Assembly (NCBI RefSeq): GCF_000757825.1
Contig: NZ_CP009451.1
Location: 992,001-1,056,000, forward strand
Source: Cedecea neteri
GTDB taxonomy: Bacteria > Pseudomonadota > Gammaproteobacteria > Enterobacterales > Enterobacteriaceae
Direction: 5' to 3'
Length of the DNA: 64,000 bases
Shown here: one piece after another, positions 8,332-16,795 of the stretch
How positions within the stretch are numbered: position 1 is the stretch's first letter
Layout of the letters: the number at the start of each line of letters is the position of its first letter
Notes under the pieces: model-generated
What the model saw: only the letters and a program-made list of their open reading frames with translations
Database searches by the model: none
What the model was told of the DNA's origin: nothing
Translations under genes and position numbers: made by a program

Positions 8332-8513
8332 CATTTAAAGAAGAGCTCGCATGCAAATGCGGGCTTTTTTTTCGCATATTGCTCACGACAGAGAGTGGGT
8401 GAGAACCCTCGACAGGGTTCGCCAAAACGGCAGGACAGCCGTTTTGTACCGCCTCCGGCGACCCGCAGGGCGAGCGCCATGGACGGCGCGAGTAAGCCCC
8501 TCTCTCACCGCCA
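8332..8513 (+). repeat. tRNA-associated repeat, unit 4
   Basis: 182 bp, same plan. In the central hairpin, CAAAACGGC pairs with GCCGTTTTG where units 1-3 have CCAAACGGC and GCCGTTTGG: one C-G pair has become A-T on both sides (8424 and 8445). Confidence 0.85.
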
Positions 8514-8540
8514 CATTTAAAGAAGAGCTCGCATGCAAAT
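8514..8540 (+). repeat. Repeat unit 5, left part, interrupted by IS
   Basis: A fifth unit begins as usual (CATTTAAAGAAGAGCTCGCA) but stops within the terminator loop at 8540, where the insertion sequence enters. The 3' half of the hairpin (AATGCGGGCTTTTTTT) resumes at 9988. Confidence 0.85.
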
Positions 8541-8591
8541 TGGACTGCACCCCAAAAGTTGGACACCCAACTGAGTAAGGTGCAGTTTTTT

Positions 8592-9116
8592 ATGGCAAAG
8601 CCAAAATATTCCCTCGAAACCAGATTAGCTGTAGTCAAACACTACCTTGCCGGAAAAGATGGAACACATCGTACCGCTGAACGTTTTGGTGTTGAAAGAA
8701 CATCAGTGCGACGCTGGGTAAGAGCCTGGCAACTCCACGGTATTGATGGCATTACCTGGAAAAATGACCGCCATTCTCCGGCGTTCCGGATTGCTGTCGT
8801 ACGCACGGTTCTCGCTGAAGAACTTTCGATGCGCGAAGCTGCCGCACGGTTTAATATCTCCACTGAAACCGTTGTCCGGCACTGGGTGAATGTCTACAAA
8901 GACGCAGGTGAAAAAGGACTTCTGAGCATAAAACCTGGCCGGAGCAAGGACATGACAAAACCCAAAAAAACACCTCCACTTACCGATGCTGCGCTGGATA
9001 AGTTATCTCCCGAAGAGTTGCGGGCTGAACTTCGTTACCTGCGAGCAGAGAATGCCTATCTAAAAAAGCTGAAGGCCTTAGTTCAAAGCGAGAAAAACGG
9101 CGGAAAGCCGCAATAA
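8592..9116 (+). CDS. IS150-type transposase OrfA
   Basis: 174 residues from the ATG at 8592 (MAKPKYSLETRLAVVKHYL, aligned with IS150 OrfA MSKPKYPFEKRL); an upstream frame to 8559 has no support. It contains two helix-turn-helix segments (about residues 15-45 and 70-105) and a C-terminal leucine-zipper-like helix (ELRAELRYLRAENAYLKKLK). It regulates transposition and provides the DNA-binding N terminus of the OrfAB transposase made by frameshifting. Confidence 0.92.
   Translation: MAKPKYSLETRLAVVKHYLAGKDGTHRTAERFGVERTSVRRWVRAWQLHGIDGITWKNDRHSPAFRIAVVRTVLAEELSMREAAARFNISTETVVRHWVNVYKDAGEKGLLSIKPGRSKDMTKPKKTPPLTDAALDKLSPEELRAELRYLRAENAYLKKLKALVQSEKNGGKPQ
9062..9068 (+). other. Programmed -1 frameshift site of the IS
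   Basis: Heptamer A-AAA-AAG in the orfA frame (…L-K-K-L…). A -1 slip puts ribosomes into the orfB frame, which is open from here through 9955, giving the OrfAB fusion transposase as in other IS150-group elements. Confidence 0.85.
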
Positions 9117-9169
9117 TCAACGAACTAAGGCTGGAGTATGCGCTCAGTGATCTTCTTCGTGCAGCGGGC

Positions 9170-9955
9170 ATGTCCCGCAGTACGTGGTATCACAATATCA
9201 ATGCGCTGAAGCGAGCAGACAGGCATGCCGGGCTGAAAGCCAAAATCAGAGAGATTTATCACTATCACAAAGGGCGTTATGGCTACCGCAGGATCACGCT
9301 CTCGCTGAGAAGGCAGGGTCTGCTGGTGAACCATAAAACTGTACAGCGGCTGATGGCAGAACTGTCGCTCCGTTCTCTGATAAGGGTGAAGAAATATCGT
9401 GCCTGGAAAGGGGAAGTGGGCAAGGCTGCACCCAATATCCTGGGCCGGAACTTCGGGGCATCGAAAGCCAACGAAAAATGGGTCACGGATGTCACCGAGT
9501 TCTCAGTACAGGGTAAAAAGCTGTATCTGTCGCCGGTTCTCGATCTGTTTAACCGGGAGATTATCTCCTACAGCCTGTCGGAAAGGCCGGTGATGGAGAT
9601 GGTTAATAGCATGCTGCGCGATGCGTTCCTGAAGCTCAGCCCGGAAGATAGCCCCTTGCTGCACACGGATCAGGGCTGGCAATATCGAATGGCAGGCTAT
9701 CAGGCAAGGTTAAAGGCACAGGGCATGACACAAAGTATGTCGCGCAAAGGAAACTGTCTGGATAATGCGGTGATGGAGAACTTCTTCGGCACACTGAAAT
9801 CGGAGTGTTTTTACCTGAACAGGTTCAGCGATCTGAATGAACTGAGGAAGGCGATAGAGGACTATATCCATTACTATAACAACGAGCGGATCAGTCTGAA
9901 ATTAAAAGGCCTGAGTCCGGTAGAATACCGAACCCAGACCCCGATAGCCGCTTAA
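9170..9955 (+). CDS. IS150-type transposase OrfB (DDE catalytic part)
   Basis: Catalytic part of the transposase. 261 residues from the first ATG at 9170, but the frame is open from the frameshift site and reads INELRLEYALSDLLRAAG before this ATG, so the real product is probably the OrfAB fusion. RNase H-like rve domain with catalytic residues in WVTDVTEF (D), LLHTDQGWQY (D) and VMENFFGTLKSE (E), and the usual YNNERISLKLKGLSPVEYR end. No internal stops. Confidence 0.92.
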   Translation: MSRSTWYHNINALKRADRHAGLKAKIREIYHYHKGRYGYRRITLSLRRQGLLVNHKTVQRLMAELSLRSLIRVKKYRAWKGEVGKAAPNILGRNFGASKANEKWVTDVTEFSVQGKKLYLSPVLDLFNREIISYSLSERPVMEMVNSMLRDAFLKLSPEDSPLLHTDQGWQYRMAGYQARLKAQGMTQSMSRKGNCLDNAVMENFFGTLKSECFYLNRFSDLNELRKAIEDYIHYYNNERISLKLKGLSPVEYRTQTPIAA

Positions 9956-9987
9956 CATGAACTGTCCAACTTTATGGGGTCAGTCCA

Positions 9988-10006
9988 AATGCGGGCTTTT
10001 TTTCGC
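9988..10006 (+). repeat. Repeat unit 5, right remnant
   Basis: AATGCGGGCTTTTTTTCGC continues the terminator hairpin that the IS interrupts at 8540. The first three bases are the duplicated target. The remainder of the unit after about 10013 does not match the other copies. Confidence 0.75.
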
Positions 10007-10026
10007 ATATTGCAGGCCTCCCATCG

Positions 10027-10371
10027 CTATTTTTTACGCTGGAATTTCTCAGGTAACGGCGGCACCGGACGGCGGTCGTCAATCAAATGAAGCATGGTCA
10101 GAATCGGATGATGAAACAGCATTCGTGGGCCAGCCCAGCGCATCACCTGCTTCATCTCTTCACGTTTTGCAGGCTGATAGCAGTGGATTGGGCAATGCTT
10201 GCAGGCGGGTTTTTCTTCGCCAAAGGCGCAGCGTTCCAGCCTTTTGGCGGCATACTCATAAAGCCGCTGGTAGTGGCCTGGCCCGGCGCTGGCGGAGGGA
10301 TTCTGGCGCTCATAGAGAGTGAGCATTTTAGCGATGGTTTGCTTCTCGCGCTGAAGACGTTTTCCGGACAT
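10027..10371 (-). CDS. ygbA: Nitrosative-stress-induced protein YgbA
   Basis: Member of the YgbA_NO family, named from an NsrR-controlled E. coli gene; biochemical function unsettled. 114 residues from the ATG at 10371 (MSGKRLQREKQTIAKML, as in E. coli MSGKRISREKLTIKKM). Cysteines form C-AFGEEKPA-C-KHC-PIHC, a possible metal or redox site; the block YQPAKREEMKQVMRWAGPRM is nearly invariant. A longer frame to 10428 would start inside the proposed operator and is rejected. In E. coli ygbA lies elsewhere, so this is a rearranged location. Confidence 0.88.
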   Translation of the reverse strand: MSGKRLQREKQTIAKMLTLYERQNPSASAGPGHYQRLYEYAAKRLERCAFGEEKPACKHCPIHCYQPAKREEMKQVMRWAGPRMLFHHPILTMLHLIDDRRPVPPLPEKFQRKK

Positions 10372-10419
10372 GGGCAGTACCTGATTGACCGGTAAATCGC
10401 ACGGCCAATGATTGTCGAT

Positions 10420-10442
10420 AAGATGCAATAATAATACACCTT
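10420..10442 (-). promoter_or_regulatory. NsrR-type operator upstream of ygbA
   Basis: The 23-bp site begins AAGATGCA and ends TACACCTT, matching the NsrR consensus (AAGATGCATTT, one base, AAATACATCTT) at 18 of 22 specified positions by my count. It lies inside a longer perfect inverted repeat GTCGATAAG (10414-10422) / CTTATCGAC (10440-10448), 49 bp upstream of the ygbA start. Confidence 0.75.
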
Positions 10443-10472
10443 ATCGACAGCGGGCCGAAGGGAGAATTGGGG

Positions 10473-11234
10473 TTAGAGGTCGCGGAAGGTGCCCAGACGG
10501 TAGCCTCGTTCGGCAAGAGCGTACTTCAGCGCCGCAGAAGTCAGCACCTCCAACTCCGCCAGACGCGGGTAGCAGTAGTTGCTTTTCAGCAGCGTATTAT
10601 CCACAAATGACGGGTGGCACATCACCTCAAGCGAGGCTTCCTGGCGCTGCGCGGAAGCATCCACGCTCTCCAGCAGCAGGCTTGCAGATATCGCATCACC
10701 GTAAAACTCGCTGGTAAACCCTTGGGTAGAACGCACGCCGGTCAGCGAAATGTTGTCCCGGGCAGCGGCATCGCGATCCACGCGTAGCGGGATCCCTTTC
10801 GCCTTAGCAAACGCGGCCACGATAGGGAAAATTTCCGGGATCATGTGCACGTGATGGTGGCTATCAAGGTGGGTTGGCTCAATGCCAAAAATATCAATAA
10901 AGCGCTGATACTGGCTTTCAAGCTCGCGCCCGATCTCGTCCAGGTCCAGCCGACCCTGTTCCGCCATTTCCCAGATCCCTTTGCCCAGCACGCCGGTCCC
11001 ACGAGTCAGCACCGGCATCCCGGTCAGCGGCTGGCCAAGCGTCAACACGAAGTGCATGCCTACGCCCAGACCCGGATAACGAGCGCACAGCCCGGCGGCG
11101 TGTTTAATGGCTTCGGCATTAACCAGCGCGGTGGTCGACGTCACCACACCGTGGTGAAACGCTTCGATAATGCCGTAGTTTTGCGCCTTGCTCAGGCCAA
11201 AGTCATCGGCATTAATAATCAGTAAGCGGTCCAT
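10473..11234 (-). CDS. chbG: Chitooligosaccharide deacetylase ChbG
   Basis: YdjC-family carbohydrate deacetylase that removes one acetyl group from chitobiose-6-phosphate or chitotriose-6-phosphate so that ChbF and ChbR can act. 253 residues, the family length. Metal motifs: INADDFGLS (residues 8-16) with catalytic Asp, and [10 protein letters not shown] (about 121-130). Last gene of chbBCARFG; a GC-rich hairpin (11252-11272) separates it from chbF. Confidence 0.95.
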   Translation of the reverse strand: MDRLLIINADDFGLSKAQNYGIIEAFHHGVVTSTTALVNAEAIKHAAGLCARYPGLGVGMHFVLTLGQPLTGMPVLTRGTGVLGKGIWEMAEQGRLDLDEIGRELESQYQRFIDIFGIEPTHLDSHHHVHMIPEIFPIVAAFAKAKGIPLRVDRDAAARDNISLTGVRSTQGFTSEFYGDAISASLLLESVDASAQRQEASLEVMCHPSFVDNTLLKSNYCYPRLAELEVLTSAALKYALAERGYRLGTFRDL

Positions 11235-11279
11235 AGCATCCCTCTTGAGTGGCCCTCCCCGTCCGGGGAGGGCAAGACA

Positions 11280-12623
11280 TTAAGCCAGTTTTTCGATGGC
11301 TTTGGCAAAGTTTGGCAGATACGCTTTATGGGCAAGCAGCATCTCTTTGGCAATCACCTCAGCATCCTTGTCGGAATGGATAAGCGGGCTCAGGTTCAGC
11401 GCCAGCAGCACATCGTTAAATTCACCGCTCAGCGCGGCCTGGCTCGCGGCCACTTCGAAGCCTTTGATGGTGTGGATAAGCCCCATCACTTTCTCGTCAA
11501 AATGGGTCACACGCGGGTGCGGTCTGGCACCATCGCGACCGATGATGCTGGTCGTCTCGATTGCCCAGTCGGCCGGAATGTTGTCCACGTGGCCGTGGTG
11601 CGGAATATTCACATAGTGCTCGGTCTGCTTATCATTGTAGATAGCGCTGATCACTTCGCACGCCGCGTCAGAGTAGTAAGCCCCGCCGCGCAACTCCAGC
11701 TCTTTCGGCTTCACGTCAAGATTCGGGTCTTTGTACAGCTCAAACAGCTGTTTTTCGACCTTCTGTACCACGGAGGCGCGCGCCCCGCCCTTGTAGAACT
11801 CGCCCATTTCGATAGCCAGCATCTCTTTCTGCTTGAAGTAGTACAGCAGGTAGGAGCACGGCAGCAGGTTCAGGGAACGAATCAGCCCTTCGCTAAACGG
11901 CATATCGAAGATGTTTTTCACCGAGTTCGCGCTCAGCTTGCCGCTGGCTACGCCGTCCAGCAGTTCGGCAAAGCGAGATTCACCGTTCACCAGCACGTCT
12001 TTAATGAACACCATGTGGTTCAGGCCGAAGAGATCGATGCCCAGGTCATCTTCCGGGGTCAGCTTCAGGACGTCGGTAATAAACATCTTCATGCCAACAG
12101 GAATGTTGCACACGCCGATGAATTTTTTGAAGTTGGTATGGCGGAATACCGCCTCGGTCACCATACCGGCCGGGTTGGTGAAGTTGATAACCCACGCATC
12201 CGGGCAGATTTCCTGCACGTCTTTGATGATGTCGAAAATGACCGGAATGGTACGCAGCCCTTTGAACAGGCCGCCCGCACCGTTGGTTTCCTGGCCGAGA
12301 TAGCCGTGGCTCAGCGGAATACGCTCATCCAGCTCACGCGCTTTCAGCTGGCCAACGCGCAGCTGGGTGGTCACGAAATCTGCATCTTTCAGCGCTTCGC
12401 GGCGGTCGAGGCTCTTGTGTACCGTCATCGGCACACCGGCGTGCTCAATCATGCGCTGGCAAAGATTGAAAATAATATCCTGCTTCTCTTTCCCGGCTTC
12501 GACATCCACCAGCCAAAGTTCGGTGATCGGTAATTCGTGGTAGCGCTTAATAAAGCCTTCGAGTAATTCTGGGGTATAGCTGCTGCCGCCACCGATAGTA
12601 ACAACTTTTAATTTCTTAGTCAT
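11280..12623 (-). CDS. chbF: 6-phospho-chitobiose/6-phospho-beta-glucosidase ChbF (GH4)
   Basis: NAD+- and Mn2+-dependent GH4 glycosidase acting on monodeacetylated chitobiose-phosphate and cellobiose-phosphate. 447 residues. N-terminal nucleotide fold TIGGGSSYTPELLEGF (residues 9-24); NFTNPAGMVTEA near 150; metal-ligand region IGVCNIPVGM near 170 with the GH4 cysteine and FGLNHMVF near 200. It follows chbR after a gap with a GGCGCC-rich hairpin (about 12633-12653). Confidence 0.95.
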   Translation of the reverse strand: MTKKLKVVTIGGGSSYTPELLEGFIKRYHELPITELWLVDVEAGKEKQDIIFNLCQRMIEHAGVPMTVHKSLDRREALKDADFVTTQLRVGQLKARELDERIPLSHGYLGQETNGAGGLFKGLRTIPVIFDIIKDVQEICPDAWVINFTNPAGMVTEAVFRHTNFKKFIGVCNIPVGMKMFITDVLKLTPEDDLGIDLFGLNHMVFIKDVLVNGESRFAELLDGVASGKLSANSVKNIFDMPFSEGLIRSLNLLPCSYLLYYFKQKEMLAIEMGEFYKGGARASVVQKVEKQLFELYKDPNLDVKPKELELRGGAYYSDAACEVISAIYNDKQTEHYVNIPHHGHVDNIPADWAIETTSIIGRDGARPHPRVTHFDEKVMGLIHTIKGFEVAASQAALSGEFNDVLLALNLSPLIHSDKDAEVIAKEMLLAHKAYLPNFAKAIEKLA

Positions 12624-12713
12624 ATAGGCTCCCGTACGGCGCCTGGCGCCGTATTTAGAAAATTGAATAAGTTAATAAAAACTCAATATTGACAGTGGTA
12701 GTTAATCAGCACC

Positions 12714-13550
12714 TTAATTAATGCTGTACAATTTCTTCCGATAACTGTTTGGCGTGAAAGAAGTCACTTTCTTAAAGTTCTTAATAAACATGCTGGGGCT
12801 GCTATAACCGGATTCGAAGGCAATATCGGTTACCGAAGCGTTAGTGATTTCCAGCTGTTTCTTGGCAAAATTGATGCGGATTTCATTAATAATCTGCATC
12901 GGCGTCTTGCCATAATAGCGCTGCGTGGCGCGCGTTAAATATTCCTGCGACTTACCCGAAAGCGCGACCATGTTTAATAAGGCCTTATCGCCAAAGCGCA
13001 TTTTGTCATGCATCCCTTCAACGGTGGATTTTAACCACAGCGGAATATCATCCTGATTTTCCGACTCACGATAATGGCGCAGTCGATTCACGACATAAAA
13101 GCTCACCATTTCGAGAAACTCGTTAAATTCCCCTTCGCGGAAATTAAACGAGGCAATCACCGACTCCATAAACGTCAGGAATTCATCCTTAATCTGATAC
13201 ACCTGAGAGGCCACCAGATGGGACGGCAGCAGCGGCATATAATGCTGCTCAAAGAACTGCTGGCTGATACCTACGTTAAACAACCGGGTCGCACCAAACT
13301 CGTAAAAACTCTGATGGTGGGAACCGACGGGAATAAAGACAAAATCGCCTCGCTCCATCAGCACACGCTTACCGTTAATTTCCTGGTAATAGCGCCCGGT
13401 CAAAACAATGGTAAATTCGTAGTAGTCATGCTGATGCAGCCCGCTCACGCTCTCTTCTTTGGTGTAGATAAACGCATGGAAACACTTGCCGTTAAACAGC
13501 TGGCTTTCACGAACAATGTTGATTTCCATATTGTCTATCTCTGGCTGCAT
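12714..13550 (-). CDS. chbR: AraC-family regulator ChbR
   Basis: Dual regulator of the chb operon: represses with NagC without inducer and activates with CRP when deacetylated chitobiose-phosphate is present. 278 residues. N-terminal cupin sensor ([20 protein letters not shown] about 38-57; [14 protein letters not shown] about 68-81) and C-terminal double helix-turn-helix ([20 protein letters not shown], then [19 protein letters not shown]). It is encoded 11 bp after chbA. Confidence 0.95.
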   Translation of the reverse strand: MQPEIDNMEINIVRESQLFNGKCFHAFIYTKEESVSGLHQHDYYEFTIVLTGRYYQEINGKRVLMERGDFVFIPVGSHHQSFYEFGATRLFNVGISQQFFEQHYMPLLPSHLVASQVYQIKDEFLTFMESVIASFNFREGEFNEFLEMVSFYVVNRLRHYRESENQDDIPLWLKSTVEGMHDKMRFGDKALLNMVALSGKSQEYLTRATQRYYGKTPMQIINEIRINFAKKQLEITNASVTDIAFESGYSSPSMFIKNFKKVTSFTPNSYRKKLYSIN

Positions 13551-13561
13551 ATGCTGACCTG

Positions 13562-13912
13562 CTACTTGTCCATTTTCTCGTGTAATTCAATCAGCTCGGT
13601 CACCAGCTCGCGAGCCAGCATCGAGGTCATCAGGTGGTCCTGAGCGTGTACCAGCACCAGGCTGACTTTGGTTTTGCCTTCGCCCTGGTCGCCTTCAATC
13701 AGCTTAGTCTGCACCAGATGCGCTTCGTTCAGCGCGGTCCGGGACTGATCCATCATCTCTTTAGCCCCGGCGAAGTCACCCTGCTTGGCCTTTTTCAGCG
13801 CACCGTAAGCCAGGCTACGGGCCTGTCCAGAGTTGATGATTAAGCCCATCACCACTTCTTCGAGATCGTCCACTTCTACTTCAGTTTCAACGACGTTGTC
13901 TAAATCAAACAT
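13562..13912 (-). CDS. chbA: PTS chitobiose EIIA component ChbA
   Basis: Phosphocarrier of the lactose/cellobiose PTS family. 116 residues; all-helical, with [20 protein letters not shown] (about 24-43) and the active-site helix [20 protein letters not shown] (about 84-103), whose first His is normally the phosphorylated one. The acidic N terminus ([13 protein letters not shown]) resembles E. coli. A GC-rich hairpin (GGGGGAGG…CCTCCCCC, about 13938-13959) separates it from chbC and may balance expression of soluble and membrane subunits. Confidence 0.95.
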   Translation of the reverse strand: MFDLDNVVETEVEVDDLEEVVMGLIINSGQARSLAYGALKKAKQGDFAGAKEMMDQSRTALNEAHLVQTKLIEGDQGEGKTKVSLVLVHAQDHLMTSMLARELVTELIELHEKMDK

Positions 13913-13966
13913 AATATTGCTCCCCGGATTCTGAAAATGGGGGAGGCATTCCCTCCCCCTTTGAAC

Positions 13967-15325
13967 TTAGAATTTCAATGCGTTAGCGATATCTTCTTCG
14001 CTTTCTTCTTCTTCAATAACCGCCTGTGCCTTGTTGGACAGGATAACGAACGGCATGTACACCAGCGTGGCGACACCCAGGTTGAACAACGCCACCAGCA
14101 GAGCAGCGACGCTGCCGTTACTGTTGAAGAAGGCGCCCAGGCCGGTAGGCATGGTCCACGGAGCCAGGTTGGTGACCGGCGGGATAATACCCATGGAGTA
14201 CGCAATCAGGGTGATGGCAGCCAGAATCGGCTGTACCGCAACGAACGGGATGAACATCACCGGGTTCATGATGATCGGCAGACCAAACAGAATCGGTTCG
14301 TTAATCTGGAAGATGCCTGACGGCAGCGCCAGCTTAGCCACCTGACGGTGATCGGCACGGCGAGAGGCGATGAAGATAGCGATAATCAGACCCAGCGTCG
14401 CACCAGAACCACCCAGCAGGATGTAGGAGTCGAGCATTGGTTTCGCCCAGAAGTGGAACTGTTTGCCCGCTTCGATAGCGGCTTCTACAGAACCGTACTG
14501 CTGGTACAGCGCCACGTTTTCCAGCGCCCATGGGGTCATGATGCCGTTATCCAGTGCGGTAAGCGCCAGAGAACCGTGAACACCGAAGAACCACAGCAGG
14601 GAGTTGAAAATTACGTACGCCCAGCCAACCACGCTACCCATTGACGCCAGAGGAGTCGAAATGGAGTCCATGATGATCTGGTGGAAGTTGCTGCCGTAGT
14701 GAGACAGCGCCCAGGAGATGATCCCGAAGATAGACAGAATCAGGAAGCCTGGAATTAACGCCGAGAATGAACGCGCCACCGAGGTCGGCACGCTATCCGG
14801 CAGGGTAATAACCCAGTTTTTACGTATAACAAAGGTGAACAGCTCGGCGACCACCAGACCGATAATCATAGCGGAAATAATGTTCTGGCCGCCTAACCAG
14901 TTAGCGCCCACGGCATAGGCTTCGCCCACGCTATAAGGCGTAACGGTCATAAAGGCTGCTACGGATAATAAGCCCGCCGCGAGAGGATCGACCTTCCTTT
15001 CTTCAGCTAACGCCATACCAATGAAAAAAGGCGCCATCAGCGACATAATGCCCAACGTACCGTTGTACACGTTGCCGCCGATAGCTTTAAACCCATTCAG
15101 GGTTTCAATGGTCTCGGGGTCTAAACGGATGCCTAACGAGTAGAAAAATGATCCTGCGCCGAAGCTCAGGAATACGTTGTTAATCAGAACAAACATTGCC
15201 CCGGTTAGGGTTAATGGCATTAATTTAATAAAACCATTTTTAATGGCATTAACGTGAGGCTGCTTTCCTATTTTTACAGCAAAAGGCAGGAGAACCTTCT
15301 CAAGTGAATCAATGACTTTACTCAT
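13967..15325 (-). CDS. chbC: PTS chitobiose EIIC permease ChbC
   Basis: Membrane channel of the N,N'-diacetylchitobiose phosphotransferase system. 452 residues with about ten transmembrane segments; conserved parts are [20 protein letters not shown] at the start, the substrate-binding [14 protein letters not shown] near 250, and the IIC signature [14 protein letters not shown] near 345. Acidic C-terminal tail ([15 protein letters not shown]). Second gene of the operon. Confidence 0.96.
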   Translation of the reverse strand: MSKVIDSLEKVLLPFAVKIGKQPHVNAIKNGFIKLMPLTLTGAMFVLINNVFLSFGAGSFFYSLGIRLDPETIETLNGFKAIGGNVYNGTLGIMSLMAPFFIGMALAEERKVDPLAAGLLSVAAFMTVTPYSVGEAYAVGANWLGGQNIISAMIIGLVVAELFTFVIRKNWVITLPDSVPTSVARSFSALIPGFLILSIFGIISWALSHYGSNFHQIIMDSISTPLASMGSVVGWAYVIFNSLLWFFGVHGSLALTALDNGIMTPWALENVALYQQYGSVEAAIEAGKQFHFWAKPMLDSYILLGGSGATLGLIIAIFIASRRADHRQVAKLALPSGIFQINEPILFGLPIIMNPVMFIPFVAVQPILAAITLIAYSMGIIPPVTNLAPWTMPTGLGAFFNSNGSVAALLVALFNLGVATLVYMPFVILSNKAQAVIEEEESEEDIANALKF

Positions 15326-15417
15326 ATTATAAATATCCTTGAAAGCCGTAATTATTATTACGGCTGTAGGTGTAAGTCGCTCTTTGACGGAAAATTAAAC
15401 AAAACAAGAATAAAAAA

Positions 15418-15741
15418 TTAACTCTCGGCCGCTGCTTTCTTAATTGCTGCCACAGCCGCTTTCAACACACCCAGCCCATCGACTTTACCGTACAGAGCAG
15501 AATCGATAACTTCTACAGGCTTGGTGGGCAACAATTTCTTGATATCTGCCTGCATGTAGGCAATTTGTGGCCCGAGTAAAACGAGGTCCGCGTGCTTCCC
15601 TTTCTCGCTGGCTAAAGACTCAGAGAATGCTTCAATTTCTACCGGAACTTCATACTTTTCGGCCTGCGCTCGCATTTTGGTCACTAACAGCGAGGTTGAC
15701 ATCCCAGCGGAGCAGAACAGGTAAATTTTTTTCTTTTGCAT
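15418..15741 (-). CDS. chbB: PTS chitobiose EIIB component ChbB
   Basis: Cytoplasmic phosphotransfer protein with the phosphorylated Cys10 in [14 protein letters not shown]. 107 residues from the ATG at 15741, which has GAGGAA 7-8 bp upstream; an upstream frame to 15954 runs through the promoter region and is rejected. C terminus [20 protein letters not shown] as in E. coli. First gene of chbBCARFG. Confidence 0.95.
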   Translation of the reverse strand: MQKKKIYLFCSAGMSTSLLVTKMRAQAEKYEVPVEIEAFSESLASEKGKHADLVLLGPQIAYMQADIKKLLPTKPVEVIDSALYGKVDGLGVLKAAVAAIKKAAAES

Positions 15742-15826
15742 AAGTTGTTCCTCAAGTCTCAATACGCTGTAACGGACTTCCGTGACGTATTGTTGCTGTT
15801 CCAAAGCGGGTTTGTGGGGCGAGACT

Positions 15827-15907
15827 ATTGTCTCTGCTTGAGGAAAGTATACGGCATGGTTTCCCTTGAGAGATAATTCCTGGCTCTCATAAATTGTCTC
15901 TCCTTGA
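15827..15907 (-). promoter_or_regulatory. chb promoter and direct-repeat sites (probable ChbR sites)
   Basis: Two direct repeats, ATTGTCTCTGCTTGA (15827-15841) and ATTGTCTCTCCTTGA (15893-15907), 14 of 15 identical and 66 bp apart, bracket a minus-strand -10 candidate TATACT (15846-15851) with no good -35. An activator-dependent promoter with AraC-type sites would look like this. Assignment to ChbR is inferred from position. Confidence 0.5.
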
Positions 15908-15915
15908 CCTGGTGT

Positions 15916-15931
15916 TATGACCCCCTTCACA
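15916..15931 (-). promoter_or_regulatory. CRP site of the chb promoter
   Basis: Minus strand TGTGA-AGGGGG-TCATA, 9 of 10 consensus bases, centred about 73 bp upstream of the -10 candidate. E. coli chb is CRP-activated. Confidence 0.7.
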
Positions 15932-15939
15932 GTTTGGCC

Positions 15940-15960
15940 AAATAATTCGCGCAAATAAAA
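15940..15960 (-). promoter_or_regulatory. Possible NagC site upstream of chb
   Basis: AATAATTCGCGCAAATAA is a partly symmetric AT-CG-AT sequence of the type bound by NagC, which represses E. coli chb. It overlaps the end of the phoH terminator. Match judged by eye only. Confidence 0.35.
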
Positions 15961-15986
15961 AAGCCCAAACCGAAGTTTGGGCTTTT
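15955..15986 (-). terminator. phoH terminator
   Basis: 12-bp stem AAAAGCCCAAAC / GTTTGGGCTTTT with, on the minus strand, a TTCG tetraloop and a T-rich tail. It separates phoH from the chb operon. Confidence 0.9.
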
Positions 15987-16006
15987 CACTAAATTGTTGA
16001 AGACCG

Positions 16007-16795
16007 TCAGTCGTAGGCGTTCAGCGTGCGCTGGCAGAGGGCCGAACGCACACAATCCTGTTTACCGAAGCGAACAACGCCGACCATTTCATCTTCTTCG
16101 AAACGGTTTAGTGCATCACTTAAACCGGACGGCACGCCTGCGGGTAAGTCACACTGCGTGATATCGCCATTGACGATAACCGTCACGTTTTCCCCGAGGC
16201 GGGTGAGGAACATTTTCATTTGCGCTGCGGTGACATTCTGCGCCTCATCCAGAATAACCACGGCATTTTCAAAAGTACGTCCGCGCATATAGGCGAACGG
16301 CGCAATCTCAACCTTACCAATTTCAGGCCGCAGGCAATACTGCATAAAAGACGACCCTAAACGTCGCACCAGGATGTCATACACCGGGCGGAAATACGGG
16401 GCGAACTTCTCTGAAATATCACCGGGGAGGAAGCCGAGATCTTCATCGGCCTGCAGCACCGGACGGGTAACGATAATCCTGTCGACATCCTTATGTATCA
16501 GGGCCTCAGCGGCTTTCGCTGCGCTGATAAACGTCTTGCCACAGCCGGCTTCGCCGGTAGCAAAAATCAGCTGCTTTTTCTCGATGGCATTAAGATAGTG
16601 CGCCTGAGCTTCATTACGCGCTTCGATAGGTGAATGGTCGCGGCTGTCGCGAGCCATGCCTATCGATTCTACGCCGCTCATCTGCACAAGCGTGGTGACC
16701 GATTCCTCTTCACGCTGCCGGTGGCTACGTGAATCCCGTCTCAGCACACGTTTTGCTTCGCGACGAGCTTTGATCACAGCTTTCTGTCTTCCCAT
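16007..16795 (-). CDS. phoH: Phosphate starvation-inducible ATPase PhoH
   Basis: P-loop ATPase of the PhoH family, Pho-regulated in E. coli; cellular role not settled. 262 residues from the ATG at 16795 ([20 protein letters not shown]), which has AAGGTG 7 bp upstream. Walker [16 protein letters not shown]; Walker [13 protein letters not shown]; conserved [16 protein letters not shown]. The frame stays open upstream to 17074 and would give 355 residues, close to the 354 given for E. coli PhoH, so the longer form is a real alternative. Confidence 0.9.
   Translation of the reverse strand: MGRQKAVIKARREAKRVLRRDSRSHRQREEESVTTLVQMSGVESIGMARDSRDHSPIEARNEAQAHYLNAIEKKQLIFATGEAGCGKTFISAAKAAEALIHKDVDRIIVTRPVLQADEDLGFLPGDISEKFAPYFRPVYDILVRRLGSSFMQYCLRPEIGKVEIAPFAYMRGRTFENAVVILDEAQNVTAAQMKMFLTRLGENVTVIVNGDITQCDLPAGVPSGLSDALNRFEEDEMVGVVRFGKQDCVRSALCQRTLNAYD

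Larger units (their letters stand above)
8541..9987 (+). mobile_element. IS3-family (IS150-type) insertion sequence, intact
   Basis: 1447 bp, close to the 1443 bp of IS150. The ends are imperfect inverted repeats of about 25 bp (left TGGACTGCACCCC, right read inward TGGACTGACCCC; both continue to AAAGTTGGACA), 21 of 25 identical. It is flanked by a 3-bp direct repeat AAT (8538-8540 and 9988-9990). It carries overlapping orfA and orfB with an A6G frameshift site, so it looks complete and potentially active. Inserted into the terminator hairpin of repeat unit 5. Confidence 0.93.

Noticed and set aside
7394..8513. CRISPR-like array
   Set aside because: Units are 182 bp, contiguous without spacers, and contain tRNA 3' ends and terminators; no cas genes.
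7194..8638. Many overlapping frames on both strands of the tRNA repeat region
   Set aside because: They are translations of repeated structured RNA sequence, repeated from unit to unit in several frames, with no start signals.
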